A stretch of DNA of 64,000 bases from JAADHX01 sp964569385 (GTDB lineage: Bacteria; Actinomycetota; Acidimicrobiia; Acidimicrobiales; Poriferisodalaceae): assembly GCA_964569385.1 (NCBI GenBank), contig CAZMUM010000003.1:1-64000 (forward strand). Reading direction: 5' to 3'. A program made the translations under genes and the position numbers. A model generated the notes under the pieces. It was not told the origin of the DNA and did no database searches. It saw only the letters and a program-made list of their open reading frames with translations. Positions within the stretch are counted from its first letter, which is position 1, and each line of letters begins with the position of its first letter. This document shows, in pieces, positions 35,577-43,958 of the stretch.

Positions 35577-36888
35577 GGCATCCGGTGGGCGCGAGTCTCG
35601 GCTTCGTCAGGCAGCCGAGGCGTTGCCAGCCGGGACTTGGCCCGTAGCCGCAGGTGTGCTCACAAACGGGCTTGCCTCCTATGTGTTCTTGGCGATTCCG
35701 GCTAGAACGGGACGTCTCGACACCGATGCTTACGCGTTGTTCTCGGCCATTTGGTTTGTGGTGTTCATATTTGGGCCGGGCCTGTTCGTGCCTCTCGAGC
35801 AAGCCGTTACCAGGGGCATAGCGGCCCGTCGAAGTCGGGGCCAAGGGGCGATGGCTCTCGAGCGACGAGCAACTTGGGCTTTGATCGTGGCCGCGGTGGG
35901 TTTGTTTGTGGTCGGGGCGCTGCTATCGGTACCGCTAGCTTCGACGTTATTCGACGACAGGCGCATCGCAGTCATTGTGGTTGCTGGCTCGGTTGCTTCG
36001 TTTGGCTTGTTTCAGTTAGCCAAGGGTGTGGCCGCTGGTCACCGCGTAATGCGGGCCTACGGGGAGATACTGGCCACAGAAGGCATTGTCCGGGTGGTGC
36101 TGGCGGTCGCCCTTGTGGCTGTCGGTGTTGGCGATCCGCTTGCGTACGCGGCAATACTGATTGTGTCGCCGTTAGTAGCGGTTGGCTTTGTTCGTACTCG
36201 CCATGTTCGCGACACCGAAGCTGGCCCTGCGGTCGAACGGGTCGAGCTAGGCACATCGTTACCATCGTTGTTGGTGGCCCAACTTGGGGCTCAGGCCTTG
36301 GCCAACTCGGTGCCGCTGGCCCTCGTGGCGATGGCCGCAACCGACTCAGCGCGCGAGTTGGCCGGACAGCTAACGGCTGGTTTCGTTCTTTCGCGGGTGC
36401 CCTTGTTCTTGTTTCAAGCAGTGCAGGCGGCGCTGTTGCCCCGCCTCACAGCTGAGATTGTCGAAGGTAGGTCAGACACAGCCCTTGGCACATTGCGTCG
36501 CCTTGAAGCGTTGCTGGTGGCCCTGATATTGGTCGCTATAGCGGGGTTGACGGTGCTTGGCCCGTGGGCTACCACGCTGCTATTCGGACCCGACTTTGCG
36601 ATCACCTGGGCCGACATGTTGTGGTTTTCGGGAGGTGGAGCCCTGTTCGTGGTGGCGTTCTTGCACCATCAGGCCCTTGTCGCCGCGGGCCGGGTTTACA
36701 TCACCGCGATGGCGTGGACGTGCGGGCTGGGAATCAATCTTGCCGTGCTGGTGGTGGCGAGCTCGGCGGGGTGGGGGAGCGACGTAGGGCGCGTCGAGGT
36801 GGCGTACGTGGTTGGGATCCTCGTCGTAGTGATTATTGCCAGGTTCTTCTCACATCGAGAACTTCGGGCCGCTCCGGTCAACCGGTAG
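35569..36888 (+). CDS. MOP-superfamily flippase-like membrane protein
   Basis: 439 residues with about 12 membrane helices and no large soluble domain, resembling the polysaccharide/lipid II flippases (Wzx/MurJ, MATE fold). Features are the N-terminal GTWPVAAGVLTNGLASYVFLAIPAR and a mid-protein segment starting at helix 7, SLPSLLVAQLGAQALANSVPL, the repeat start typical of the superfamily. The start is GTG 35569, overlapping AftD by 8 bp, so it is translated with it. It most likely moves a lipid-linked glycan across the membrane. It overlaps the convergent P450 gene by 11 bp at the 3' end. Confidence 0.78.
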   Translation: MAEASGGRESRLRQAAEALPAGTWPVAAGVLTNGLASYVFLAIPARTGRLDTDAYALFSAIWFVVFIFGPGLFVPLEQAVTRGIAARRSRGQGAMALERRATWALIVAAVGLFVVGALLSVPLASTLFDDRRIAVIVVAGSVASFGLFQLAKGVAAGHRVMRAYGEILATEGIVRVVLAVALVAVGVGDPLAYAAILIVSPLVAVGFVRTRHVRDTEAGPAVERVELGTSLPSLLVAQLGAQALANSVPLALVAMAATDSARELAGQLTAGFVLSRVPLFLFQAVQAALLPRLTAEIVEGRSDTALGTLRRLEALLVALILVAIAGLTVLGPWATTLLFGPDFAITWADMLWFSGGGALFVVAFLHHQALVAAGRVYITAMAWTCGLGINLAVLVVASSAGWGSDVGRVEVAYVVGILVVVIIARFFSHRELRAAPVNR

Positions 36889-38113
36889 CGGTGTCGAACG
36901 TTACCTCGAGGCTCGTTGGTCCCCAGATCGCAACCTGAGCAGACTTCCACTCGACCGGTTTGGCGAGGGCCAGGTTAGGCATCCGACGGGCCAGAATTGG
37001 CAACGCGACCTGAAGTTCGGCCTTGGCCAAGAACGACCCAAGACAGAAGTGAATTCCACTGCCGAAGCTCAGATGTTGGGAGTCGGTCGTGTGTTGTTCG
37101 ATGTCGAATACGCTCGGCTCGGCGAATGCCTCTGAGTCGTAGTTGCCGGCAACGAAGCTAACCATGATGATCGTGCCTTGCGGGAACGCAACGTCGTCGA
37201 TGACGACGTCCTCTGAGGCGTAGCGGCCCGTGCCTCTTATCGCTCCGATGTAACGCATGACCTCATCGACGACTGTCGGAGCGATGGCAGGATCGTCGGC
37301 CAACTGTTTCCAGACTTCTGGGCGCTCGGCTAGTAGCGCCACTGCGCATCCGAGCTGGTTCCTCGTGGTATCGACCCCGGCCACCAGGATGGCCTCGACC
37401 ATGGTGACAAGTTCGACTTCGGAGAGTCGATCGCCTTGTTCTTCGGCCTGGATCAGGACGGTTAGAAGGTCGTCTCTTGGTTCGCTACGTCGACGAGCGA
37501 TGAGTTCGATTACGTATTCTTCCAGAGCCTCGCGGCAGGCGAGGATGTTGTCGATCTTGTCGTTGGCGTCTCTGTCTAGGCCTGAGATTACGCCGGTAGC
37601 CCAGGTGCTGAACTTGTCGAGGTCTTCTACTGGTGCACCCAGCAGTTCGCAGATGATCGGAATGGGGTATGGCTCACAGATCTCGGCCATAACTTCGCAT
37701 TGGCGTCGGCCGTTGGCGTCGCTGCCGGCAGCTACGGAGTCGATCAGCGAGTTGATGGTCGAAGCCATGAAGGGCCGGAGCTTGTCTGCTTGTTTTGGGG
37801 TGAAAGCTGGCGAAACCAGGCGCCTCAGTCTTTGATGTTCGGCTCCTTCGGCGGTGAGGATTGATTGTCTAGCCTGATCCGTGAGGCGTTCGTCGAGGTC
37901 GCGGGTGGCACCCATGAGCTTCAAGATGTGATGGAACTTTCGTTCTCTGAGAATCTTCGTGGCCCACGAGTGGCTCAGGACCGCGTACCCAAAGTCGGTC
38001 TTGGCGATCGGCGAAACAGCGCGAGCCGCGACCGAGAGTTCCCTGGCCTCTTCACGGCTTTTGAACTCGGTAGGGAGGTGGGGCAAAACAAGTTCGCTGA
38101 TGAGTGTGGCCAC
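36878..38113 (-). CDS. Cytochrome P450
   Basis: 411 residues, a normal bacterial class I P450. The haem-binding loop is FGSGIHFCLGSFLAKAE (the Cys is the thiolate ligand). The I-helix is VEAILVAGVDTTRNQLG with the oxygen-activating Asp-Thr pair, and the K-helix is EVMRYIGAIRGTGRYA with the E-x-x-R pair. It needs a ferredoxin and reductase, none of which are adjacent. The start is GTG 38113 with AAGGA 6-7 nt upstream; longer frames run into the divergent ligase relic. The substrate is unknown. Confidence 0.92.
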   Translation of the reverse strand: MATLISELVLPHLPTEFKSREEARELSVAARAVSPIAKTDFGYAVLSHSWATKILRERKFHHILKLMGATRDLDERLTDQARQSILTAEGAEHQRLRRLVSPAFTPKQADKLRPFMASTINSLIDSVAAGSDANGRRQCEVMAEICEPYPIPIICELLGAPVEDLDKFSTWATGVISGLDRDANDKIDNILACREALEEYVIELIARRRSEPRDDLLTVLIQAEEQGDRLSEVELVTMVEAILVAGVDTTRNQLGCAVALLAERPEVWKQLADDPAIAPTVVDEVMRYIGAIRGTGRYASEDVVIDDVAFPQGTIIMVSFVAGNYDSEAFAEPSVFDIEQHTTDSQHLSFGSGIHFCLGSFLAKAELQVALPILARRMPNLALAKPVEWKSAQVAIWGPTSLEVTFDTATG

Positions 38114-38771
38114 GGTGGATCCTTCGGCGGGGAGGTACAGGAGCCAGACTAGAGAAGTGAGCGATGCCGATACCAGTCCAGAGGCCCGGTCGTTGCCATT
38201 GTCGTTGTTCGATGTGGTGAATGTCTCCATTGCGGTAGGGGCAACGAGCAAACGCACCGAGAAGCGGACAATCTTGGCTGAGCTGTTGGGGCGTTCGTCT
38301 CCAGAGGAGATTCCGATAGTTGTCGGGTTCCTTACTGGAGAGGTTCGCCAGGGGCGTATTGGTGTTGGGTGGGCGACTCTGCGCGATGTCGATGTTGAGC
38401 ATGCTGGCGCTCCCTGGGTGTCGGTGCTGGCCGTCGACGAAGCGATCGCTGAAGTAGCGATGACGACCGGACCAGGGTCGATGGCGGAGCGCGACCGGTT
38501 ACTTGGCAAGCTCTTCGGCTCCATCACCAGTCCCGAGTCAGAGTTTCTGACAGCGACACCGCTGTTCTGGCCTTGGTTCAAGGCCAGAGTGCGCTGGTTG
38601 AAGTGCGGTTGGAAGTTCTGCGGCCGATTCAACCAATGCTGGCATCGCCCGCAGCCGATGTGGCCGAGGCGATGCAAGCGGGGTCTGGCGTGGTTGACAC
38701 GGCCAGCCAGTTCGCCGAGGATGGTGGCGCGGGCGGTTTGGTGCCGTGGTTCTTCGACATCATGCCTCTAA

Positions 38772-38788
38772 GTGGGTGTCCGGAAAGT
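38772..38788 (+). repeat. Left terminal inverted repeat of the IS
   Basis: GTGGGTGTCCGGAAAGT, identical to the reverse complement of 39645-39661. Confidence 0.95.
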
Positions 38789-38821
38789 CACTATCCGCGC
38801 GATCGGATCGCGCGGATAGTG
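38789..38821 (+). promoter_or_regulatory. 33-bp perfect palindrome in the IS leader
   Basis: Two 16-bp arms (CACTATCCGCGCGATC and its complement) around a single central G at 38805, directly after the left repeat and 10 bp before the transposase ATG. In RNA it would form a very stable hairpin just upstream of the start codon. Such leader hairpins in insertion sequences can block translation of read-through transcripts from the host gene. Confidence 0.8.
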
Positions 38822-38831
38822 AACTGGTGGC

Positions 38832-39641
38832 ATGGATGATGGATATCCGAGCGACTTAACCGACGAGCAGTGGGCCTGCATCGAGGACTTGTTTGGCCCC
38901 GGGTCGCCCATGGGAAGACCGCTCGGCCACGACCGGCGACATGTCATCAACGCGATCTTGTACCAGTCACGCACCGGCTGTCAGTGGCGCATGCTCCCCA
39001 ACGAGTTCCCGCCGCGTTCAACCGTGCACGAATGGTTCGTGACCTGGCGTCAAGACCGCACCTGGGACCGCGTACATGTCCGCCTCGCGAACCTCGCCCG
39101 AGCCCAATCCGGGCACGACCCCGGCCCAGGCGCAGCGGTCCTTGACGCCCAAAGTGTGCCCAACGCTGGCCCAGCAGAACAAATCGGCTACGACGCCGGC
39201 AAGAAGATCAGGGGCCGCAAACGTCATATAGTAGTTGACTCTTTGGGCCTTCTGATCGGGGTGATCGTCACCTCAGCCTACGTCTCTGACATCGCCGGGG
39301 GCCACGAACTGCTGCGCCGGGTCCGGCTCACCAACTCGATGCTGGGCATCGTCAGATGCGACGCCGGCTACCGCGGACTCGACAAACGCGCCAAACGGCT
39401 CCGCCTCAAGATCGAGATTGTCAAGAACCCCTCACGGCACACCTTCATCCCCGTACGAGACCGCTGGATCGTTGAACGCACACTCGCCTGGCTGTCAGCG
39501 CATCGACGCCTCGGCAAACGCGACCTCGAACACAGCGTCGCCTCCGCCGAGACATGGGTCAAGATCGCCTCGATCGCCATCATGCTCGACCGGCTCCACC
39601 CCAAACCAGGAACACCCCAATCCCGCACCTGGAACCCATGA
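38832..39641 (+). CDS. IS5-family transposase (DDE, single ORF)
   Basis: 269 residues. The N-terminal DNA-binding region has YPSDLTDEQWACIEDLF and TGCQWRMLPNEFPP, the DUF4096-type head of IS5-group transposases. The DDE triad falls in AVLDAQSVPNAG (first Asp), IVRCDAGYRGLD (second Asp) and WIVERTLAWLSAHRRL (Glu with the trailing R and K/R). Related elements often need a -1 frameshift between two ORFs; here the protein is continuous and intact. It cuts at the terminal repeats to move the element. It is probably active. Confidence 0.95.
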   Translation: MDDGYPSDLTDEQWACIEDLFGPGSPMGRPLGHDRRHVINAILYQSRTGCQWRMLPNEFPPRSTVHEWFVTWRQDRTWDRVHVRLANLARAQSGHDPGPGAAVLDAQSVPNAGPAEQIGYDAGKKIRGRKRHIVVDSLGLLIGVIVTSAYVSDIAGGHELLRRVRLTNSMLGIVRCDAGYRGLDKRAKRLRLKIEIVKNPSRHTFIPVRDRWIVERTLAWLSAHRRLGKRDLEHSVASAETWVKIASIAIMLDRLHPKPGTPQSRTWNP

Positions 39642-39644
39642 ACC

Positions 39645-39661
39645 ACTTTCCGGACACCCAC
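39645..39661 (+). repeat. Right terminal inverted repeat of the IS
   Basis: ACTTTCCGGACACCCAC, a perfect complement of the left end, followed by the TAA target duplicate. Confidence 0.95.
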
Positions 39662-39873
39662 TAAGCGGTGTTGATCTGCTTGAAGAGCCCTGGGTCGATC
39701 GTCGTGCCGCAATGGTCGGCCTGGTGGTCGAGATTGCGATTGATGGCGTCCAGACGTCGGTGCGCTACGACGGCGGTGCCGCCCTTCGTTTCGCTCGTGT
39801 TCGCGGTTACAGGCCTGATAAGACGACCGCCGAAGCCGACACCATCGACACAGTTCGGGGTCTGCGAAAGTAG

Positions 39874-40497
39874 CGGTGGTCGTTGAAGCCGTCGAAAACT
39901 CCCTGCTCGTGATCGATCGCGGCGGTATCGTCAAGATCAAATGAGACTGAGGTGTCAGTTACTTCTACCGCCAGCGACGATGGTGGCGGTCCAGGCCTGC
40001 AGCAGCTCTTCTGAGGTGCCACCGTCGGCCAGCACTGCAGTCCAGGTTTCTTGACCGGGACAAGTCTTGATGAACTAACTGGCCCAGACCTCGGCGAAAC
40101 TGCTGCATCTGATCGGAACCTCCCTAGAGAACAACGGCGCGGATATGCCATGTATGAAGTAGTGCTGCCCGACGGCGACATACTGCTCCAAGTATCGGCG
40201 TACGAAGGTCGATTCATGGTCGACTAGACCGCGATCGAACGGTTGCGTGGAGATCTATCTGGCGTCTGTGTTTGCGCGCCCTTAGCGAGCTTGGCTGTGA
40301 GGCCGTGGGTGCGTCTCTGCACTGGTGCCGCTGTCTCCTTCTGCGATTTCGGCGTCCGATGGCTCAGCTGGGCAAGGGAGGTTGTGGTGTCGTGAACGAG
40401 AACCCGCGTGTTCTTGACTCGTCGTTCGATCTGGCTGGTGTTGTATGCCGGCCGGCATAGCAGTCTCACAAATATAGAATGAACGTTCGTAATCATC
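39874..40497. other. Gene-free, decayed stretch between ligase relic and HNH gene
   Basis: No frame gives a credible full-length protein. Short peptide-like scraps occur in different frames: CPGQETWTAVLADGG-like sequence on the minus strand near 39965-40070, and MYEVVLPDGDILLQVSAYEG at 40150-40227 on the plus strand. This is what one expects from old, fragmented genes. No tRNA, terminator or array was recognised. Confidence 0.6.
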
Positions 40498-40526
40498 TTG
40501 AAACCGCGCACTATGGGTGGTACAAT
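40498..40526 (+). promoter_or_regulatory. Sigma-70-type promoter of the HNH gene, leaderless
   Basis: The -35 TTGAAA (40498-40503), a 17-bp spacer and the -10 TACAAT (40521-40526) form the best consensus promoter in the window. The ATG at 40533 starts 6 nt after the -10, so transcription should begin at or within one base of the start codon. No Shine-Dalgarno is present. Confidence 0.7.
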
Positions 40527-40532
40527 GTTTGT

Positions 40533-42452
40533 ATGGATCGAAGCGGGATTGTTTATCTAACTCAGGAGGAGTTCAGCCAGTTAGATATCACCGCGCTTGA
40601 CAAGATTTTGATTGGCATCCACTCTCATCGTTCGCGTCTTGATGGCCAGGAGGTGTTTGCTTTGCAGGCTCGTGCTGCTATCACACATGGCGTTAACACG
40701 CCGCCTGATCCTGCACCGCGCCCTCAACCCGACAACGGCGAAGGCAACGACAATTTAGACGACGGGTGCGACAACAACCCATCTGGGTCTAACGGTGCTG
40801 GTGCTGACGATCCTGATGGCCACGGCGGATCTGGCAACGGGCCCGGCGACAGCGGGTCTGGTGATCCTGGCGCGGCTCGATCGACACGTGAACTTCGTGA
40901 TGCCGAACGCCGGGCCGCAAGGCTGGCCGACTACCCAGACATCGCAGAAGCACTCGCTAACGGACAGATTTCAACAGAGCAAGCCGACATGATCTCCAGA
41001 GCGAAAGTGTCAACCCGCACAAAGCTCGAACTGTTGGCTGATGCCAAACATGAGCACGCCGACCAAACCGCCGAAGCAGTCAAGGCTGCCGTTGTTGAGG
41101 CCGACACCGACTCTGCCGACGACCGATACAACCGGCAACGTGACAACCGGCGCGGTGGGTGTGGTGTAAACGACGACGGAATGTACTGGCTGAGCCTGCT
41201 AGCCGACCCCATCACCGGGGCGCGTATCAAGCATGCCTATGACCCAAGGTTCCGTACCGCCTGGGCCAAAGAAAGAGAACTAGACCGCACCGGCAGGCGC
41301 ACACCCAAACAGCTAGCCGGCGACATTATCGCCAACATGCTCCTAGGACTCTCAGCCATCCACGACCTACACCCCCAGGCCCAAGCAGACACCCATAGTG
41401 GTGCCGACTCCTACCGCGACGCAGACGTCCGCCACGACGTCGACAATGTCGAATCGGCACCCGCATCGGCGGCGAACGGTTCGCAACCTGACGGCTCCGA
41501 TTCTGGATCGACTACATCGACTTCCGAGATCTCGGCTGAACCTGCAGCGCACGGCCCAGCGTCCACATCGCCTACATCCGCTTCAGACTCCGTGTCATGG
41601 CCGACTAGCTCGGCCCCATCAGGCTCTCCGCACGACCGGACGCCAGCCAACGATTCGCACCGACGCCAGACCAACGCGGCCACAGATCACCGGTGCGCAA
41701 GTCCTGGTGTCAGGTTCATAGAGATGGGCACAGACGCCGACGGTAACGAAACCCGCACCGATCTCGGTTCTTACACCCCCATCAGACCGGCCCCACTGTC
41801 CGAACACCCACCCGACACCACCCGACGTGATCCTGTCGGGTCAGATACGTCTGACGGTGACCAGCAATGTTCGTCTTGTCGAACTTCAGGCCCACCACCC
41901 GTCAACAATGAACCAAAAACCCGGACCAGACCGCGTGCCGCTGTGAATGTTGTGATCGGACTATCGGATCTGAACGAGCTTGAGGATCGTCAAGCCGTTG
42001 GCTACACCTCAGACGGGGTCCCAATACCGGCAACGTTGGTGCGAACCATGATGTGTGACGCCGACATCTCCTACTGGATCGAACAAGCCGACAGCCAACA
42101 ACTGAATCTGGCTCGCAATGTGAGATATGCGACACCAACACAACATCAAGCACTAATGGTCCGCGACGGATGTTGTGTATGGAAACACTGCACCATGCCA
42201 GCATCAGCGAGCGAAGCACACCACATCACCTTCTGGGAACACGGCGGACCCAGCGACCTCGAACAACTATGCCTGCTCTGCCCAGCGCACCACCGCAAAC
42301 TTCACGCCATGGGAGCCCACATCAGACCACGTCGAGACACCCCAAGGGCCTGGTATCTGACCCGCGACAGCGACGGACAAACCATCAAGGAATGGACCAA
42401 TCCGCCGCACCGCCAAAAACCAGGCACCAAACCCAAATCCGGCGCCGCCTAA
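40533..42452 (+). CDS. DUF222 / HNH endonuclease domain protein (13E12 repeat family)
   Basis: 639 residues. The N-terminal DUF222 part includes RELRDAERRAARLADYPDIAEAL and NGQISTEQADMISRA, with the TEQA-type helical signature. Two low-complexity regions flank it: Asp/Gly/Asn-rich at about 65-115 and Ser/Thr/Pro-rich at about 300-470. The C-terminal HNH zinc nuclease domain has RDGCCVWKHC, EAHHITFWEHGG and LCLLCPAHHRKLH, giving the His-Asn/His-His core and the Cys pairs that hold a structural zinc. These proteins are abundant, multicopy and poorly understood in actinobacteria; DNA nicking is assumed. The ATG at 40533 is set by the leaderless promoter. Confidence 0.88.
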   Translation: MDRSGIVYLTQEEFSQLDITALDKILIGIHSHRSRLDGQEVFALQARAAITHGVNTPPDPAPRPQPDNGEGNDNLDDGCDNNPSGSNGAGADDPDGHGGSGNGPGDSGSGDPGAARSTRELRDAERRAARLADYPDIAEALANGQISTEQADMISRAKVSTRTKLELLADAKHEHADQTAEAVKAAVVEADTDSADDRYNRQRDNRRGGCGVNDDGMYWLSLLADPITGARIKHAYDPRFRTAWAKERELDRTGRRTPKQLAGDIIANMLLGLSAIHDLHPQAQADTHSGADSYRDADVRHDVDNVESAPASAANGSQPDGSDSGSTTSTSEISAEPAAHGPASTSPTSASDSVSWPTSSAPSGSPHDRTPANDSHRRQTNAATDHRCASPGVRFIEMGTDADGNETRTDLGSYTPIRPAPLSEHPPDTTRRDPVGSDTSDGDQQCSSCRTSGPPPVNNEPKTRTRPRAAVNVVIGLSDLNELEDRQAVGYTSDGVPIPATLVRTMMCDADISYWIEQADSQQLNLARNVRYATPTQHQALMVRDGCCVWKHCTMPASASEAHHITFWEHGGPSDLEQLCLLCPAHHRKLHAMGAHIRPRRDTPRAWYLTRDSDGQTIKEWTNPPHRQKPGTKPKSGAA

Positions 42453-42495
42453 CCCACCCCGCCGCCAAAGAGCCAGGCACCAACCCGAACCGACC
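42406..42495 (+). repeat. Imperfect about 28-bp direct repeat at the 3' end of the HNH gene
   Basis: CCGCCAAAAACCAGGCACCA (from about 42410) and a close match CCGCCAAAGAGCCAGGCACC (from about 42460) lie about 50 bp apart, one inside and one after the stop at 42452. This suggests a past tail duplication. Confidence 0.6.
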
Positions 42496-42604
42496 AGAAC
42501 CCCAGCTGCGATGTCCACACAAAGGCGGGAATTGCCGAGCTTGTCGAAAGAGACATCAAGAAGCGAGCTCCACGAAACGTCGATTCTGTGCGCCGACCTT
42601 TCGC

Positions 42605-43237
42605 TCAACGCCCGTCCTTGGCAGAGCCATCCCACTCCGAGAGAGGCGCACAATGCCAGGACCAGCCACTCAAACGATCCGAGTCGTCGAGGCCGATCCG
42701 ACCATTCGCCCAAAGAAGCTGCTGCCACGAACCTGAGCGGGGCGTTGCAGCAGAGTCGCTCGGCTCGACTTCGACCCATGGAAACAGCCGCCCCAGAACC
42801 GCCTCAACAATGCCGATATCGGGAACAAACGGCACTCCGAGCCCAAGCGATGCGTCGTAGGTATGAATCAACATCTCATCGCAAGCCATCGCCGCGAGAC
42901 CAGACCGGTCAGCCGTACCCATCGGATGAAACCCCCGAGCCGAATCCGGCGAGGTTTCCACAACCGCGGCCACCACCTCGGCGTGGGCTACGAACGTATC
43001 GAGAACATCAACGGCTGGCCCGTCGGTCCTAACCCGAAACTCCACGGGCTCAAGGTCCTTGCCGCCGGCGGCAAGATCGATCGAATACCACAAACATCCC
43101 GTCGCCGCGTGAGCTACAACCTCAACCACCGACATCTCGAGATCCGGTATTGGTGTCGACCAATCGCGGTCGAGACACGAACGAAGGAACGCCCCGCATT
43201 CGGCAGCCGTCTGGCGGATCTCGTCTGCGCCGATCAC
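42605..43237 (-). CDS. Mycothiol-dependent maleylpyruvate isomerase-like (DinB fold)
   Basis: 210 residues of the MDMPI/TIGR03086-type DinB four-helix superfamily, restricted largely to actinobacteria that make mycothiol. Helix 2 has VVEVVAHAATGCLWYSIDL with a metal His, and GLAAMACDEMLIHTYDASLGLG has the second His-containing helix (DEMLIHTYD). The N-terminus starts with GADEIRQTAAECGAFL. The true substrate is unknown; the family includes thiol-dependent isomerases and detoxifying enzymes. The start is GTG 43237, 11 bp after the histidine phosphatase stop on the same strand, so the two probably form an operon. Confidence 0.8.
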   Translation of the reverse strand: MIGADEIRQTAAECGAFLRSCLDRDWSTPIPDLEMSVVEVVAHAATGCLWYSIDLAAGGKDLEPVEFRVRTDGPAVDVLDTFVAHAEVVAAVVETSPDSARGFHPMGTADRSGLAAMACDEMLIHTYDASLGLGVPFVPDIGIVEAVLGRLFPWVEVEPSDSAATPRSGSWQQLLWANGRIGLDDSDRLSGWSWHCAPLSEWDGSAKDGR

Positions 43238-43248
43238 ACCAGCTGCCC

Positions 43249-43950
43249 CTAACGAGTTCGAAGATCGACGGGTAAATGGCCAAGATCGGAGAGGGTCAGC
43301 AGGCTAAAAGCATGATTCGGACCAACCTTGATAGTGGTCGCCACCGAAATCGAAGCATGAAAGGTCACGAACCTCTCCCACTCCCACGGCACCGGAGCTA
43401 CGCCAAGTAAATGTGATAGCACCATCGAGTTCGTGCCAGCGTGAGCGAATACCAGCACCGAGATCTCGTCGGCAGGCCTTTCGTCAGAAGGCTCAGCTTG
43501 GGCGATATCCCAAGTTGGCAAATCGTGGTCGGACCTGACCACCCCAAGCTCGGCCAATGCGTCATCGAGGCCCGAGGTCACTCGGTCATGAAAGTCTGAG
43601 ACCGCCTCGCCGCCCTCTAGACCGCTCCACTGAGCCGTAGGATCGCGCCTTCGGTGGGCGGCAAAGACCTCAAGAGCATCGTGATGGGTGCCTTCCCAGT
43701 CGGGAGTTTGGATCTCCTCAAGAAACGGCTTGATCTCAGATGTACGACGAGTGAGGTCAAGGAACGGCTCCGACGTCTGCCGAGCCCGAAGTTTCGGCGA
43801 AACCCAAATGTGATCAAAGTGTTGATCGGCCAGCGTAGCCCCAGTTATGTATGCCTGCCGACGCCCTGTCGGTGTGAGCCGGGGGTCATCTCGGTTAATG
43901 CCATCTTCGACCCAAGCGGGCTCACCATGTCGAACAAGAACAAAGCGCAT
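43249..43950 (-). CDS. Histidine phosphatase family (phosphoglycerate-mutase-like)
   Basis: 233 residues. RFVLVRHGEPAW at the N-terminus holds the Arg-His-Gly with the phosphorylated His. LTPTGRRQAYITGATL, HIWVSPKLRARQTSEP (second Arg) and VLVFAHAGTNSMVLSHLLG (second His) complete the active site. The general role is dephosphorylating a small metabolite in the cytoplasm; the natural substrate is unclear. It starts 26 bp from the divergent gene at 43977, with a -10 box 8 nt upstream. The downstream MDMPI-like gene follows 11 bp later. Confidence 0.88.
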   Translation of the reverse strand: MRFVLVRHGEPAWVEDGINRDDPRLTPTGRRQAYITGATLADQHFDHIWVSPKLRARQTSEPFLDLTRRTSEIKPFLEEIQTPDWEGTHHDALEVFAAHRRRDPTAQWSGLEGGEAVSDFHDRVTSGLDDALAELGVVRSDHDLPTWDIAQAEPSDERPADEISVLVFAHAGTNSMVLSHLLGVAPVPWEWERFVTFHASISVATTIKVGPNHAFSLLTLSDLGHLPVDLRTR

Positions 43951-43958
43951 GCTGCGAC

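Larger units (their letters stand above)
38772..39661 (+). mobile_element. Complete IS5-family insertion sequence (890 bp)
   Basis: Bounded by perfect 17-bp inverted repeats (GTGGGTGTCCGGAAAGT at the left end, its complement at the right end) and flanked by a 3-bp target duplication TAA (38769-38771 and 39662-39664), the TNA-type duplication of the IS5 superfamily. It has one transposase ORF and a 33-bp palindrome between the left repeat and the start codon. Removing the element and one TAA rejoins the ligase relic reading frame exactly. The perfect ends imply a recent insertion. Confidence 0.95.
38205..39873 (+). pseudogene. ATP-dependent DNA ligase relic (LigB/LigC-like), deleted and IS-split
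   Basis: The N-terminal ligase domain is recognisable (ELLGRSSPEEIPIVVGFL, RQGRIGVGWATL, LFGSITSPESEFL). The next matching block (EVLRPIQPMLASPAADVAEAM) is in another frame, after a deletion. That block jumps to WFFDIMPLSG, so the nucleotidyltransferase core with the catalytic KxDG lysine is missing. The IS interrupts at 38771; after it the frame resumes as VDLLEEPWVDRRAAM, then skips to the extreme C-terminus (VVEIAIDGVQTSVRYDGG, RPDKTTAEADTIDTVRGL). So there are at least three deletions, one frameshift and one insertion; no active ligase is possible. The start is placed near a TTG at 38205, inferred from homology and uncertain. Confidence 0.8.

Noticed and set aside
40150..40227. 25-codon ORF (MYEVVLPDGD...) as a small gene
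   Set aside because: No ribosome-binding site or -10 box, and it sits in a stretch full of frame-shifted scraps; more likely the end of a lost gene.
40481..40488. GAACGTTC upstream of the HNH gene as a LexA/SOS box
   Set aside because: Actinobacterial SOS boxes have GAAC and GTTC separated by four bases; here the halves are adjacent.
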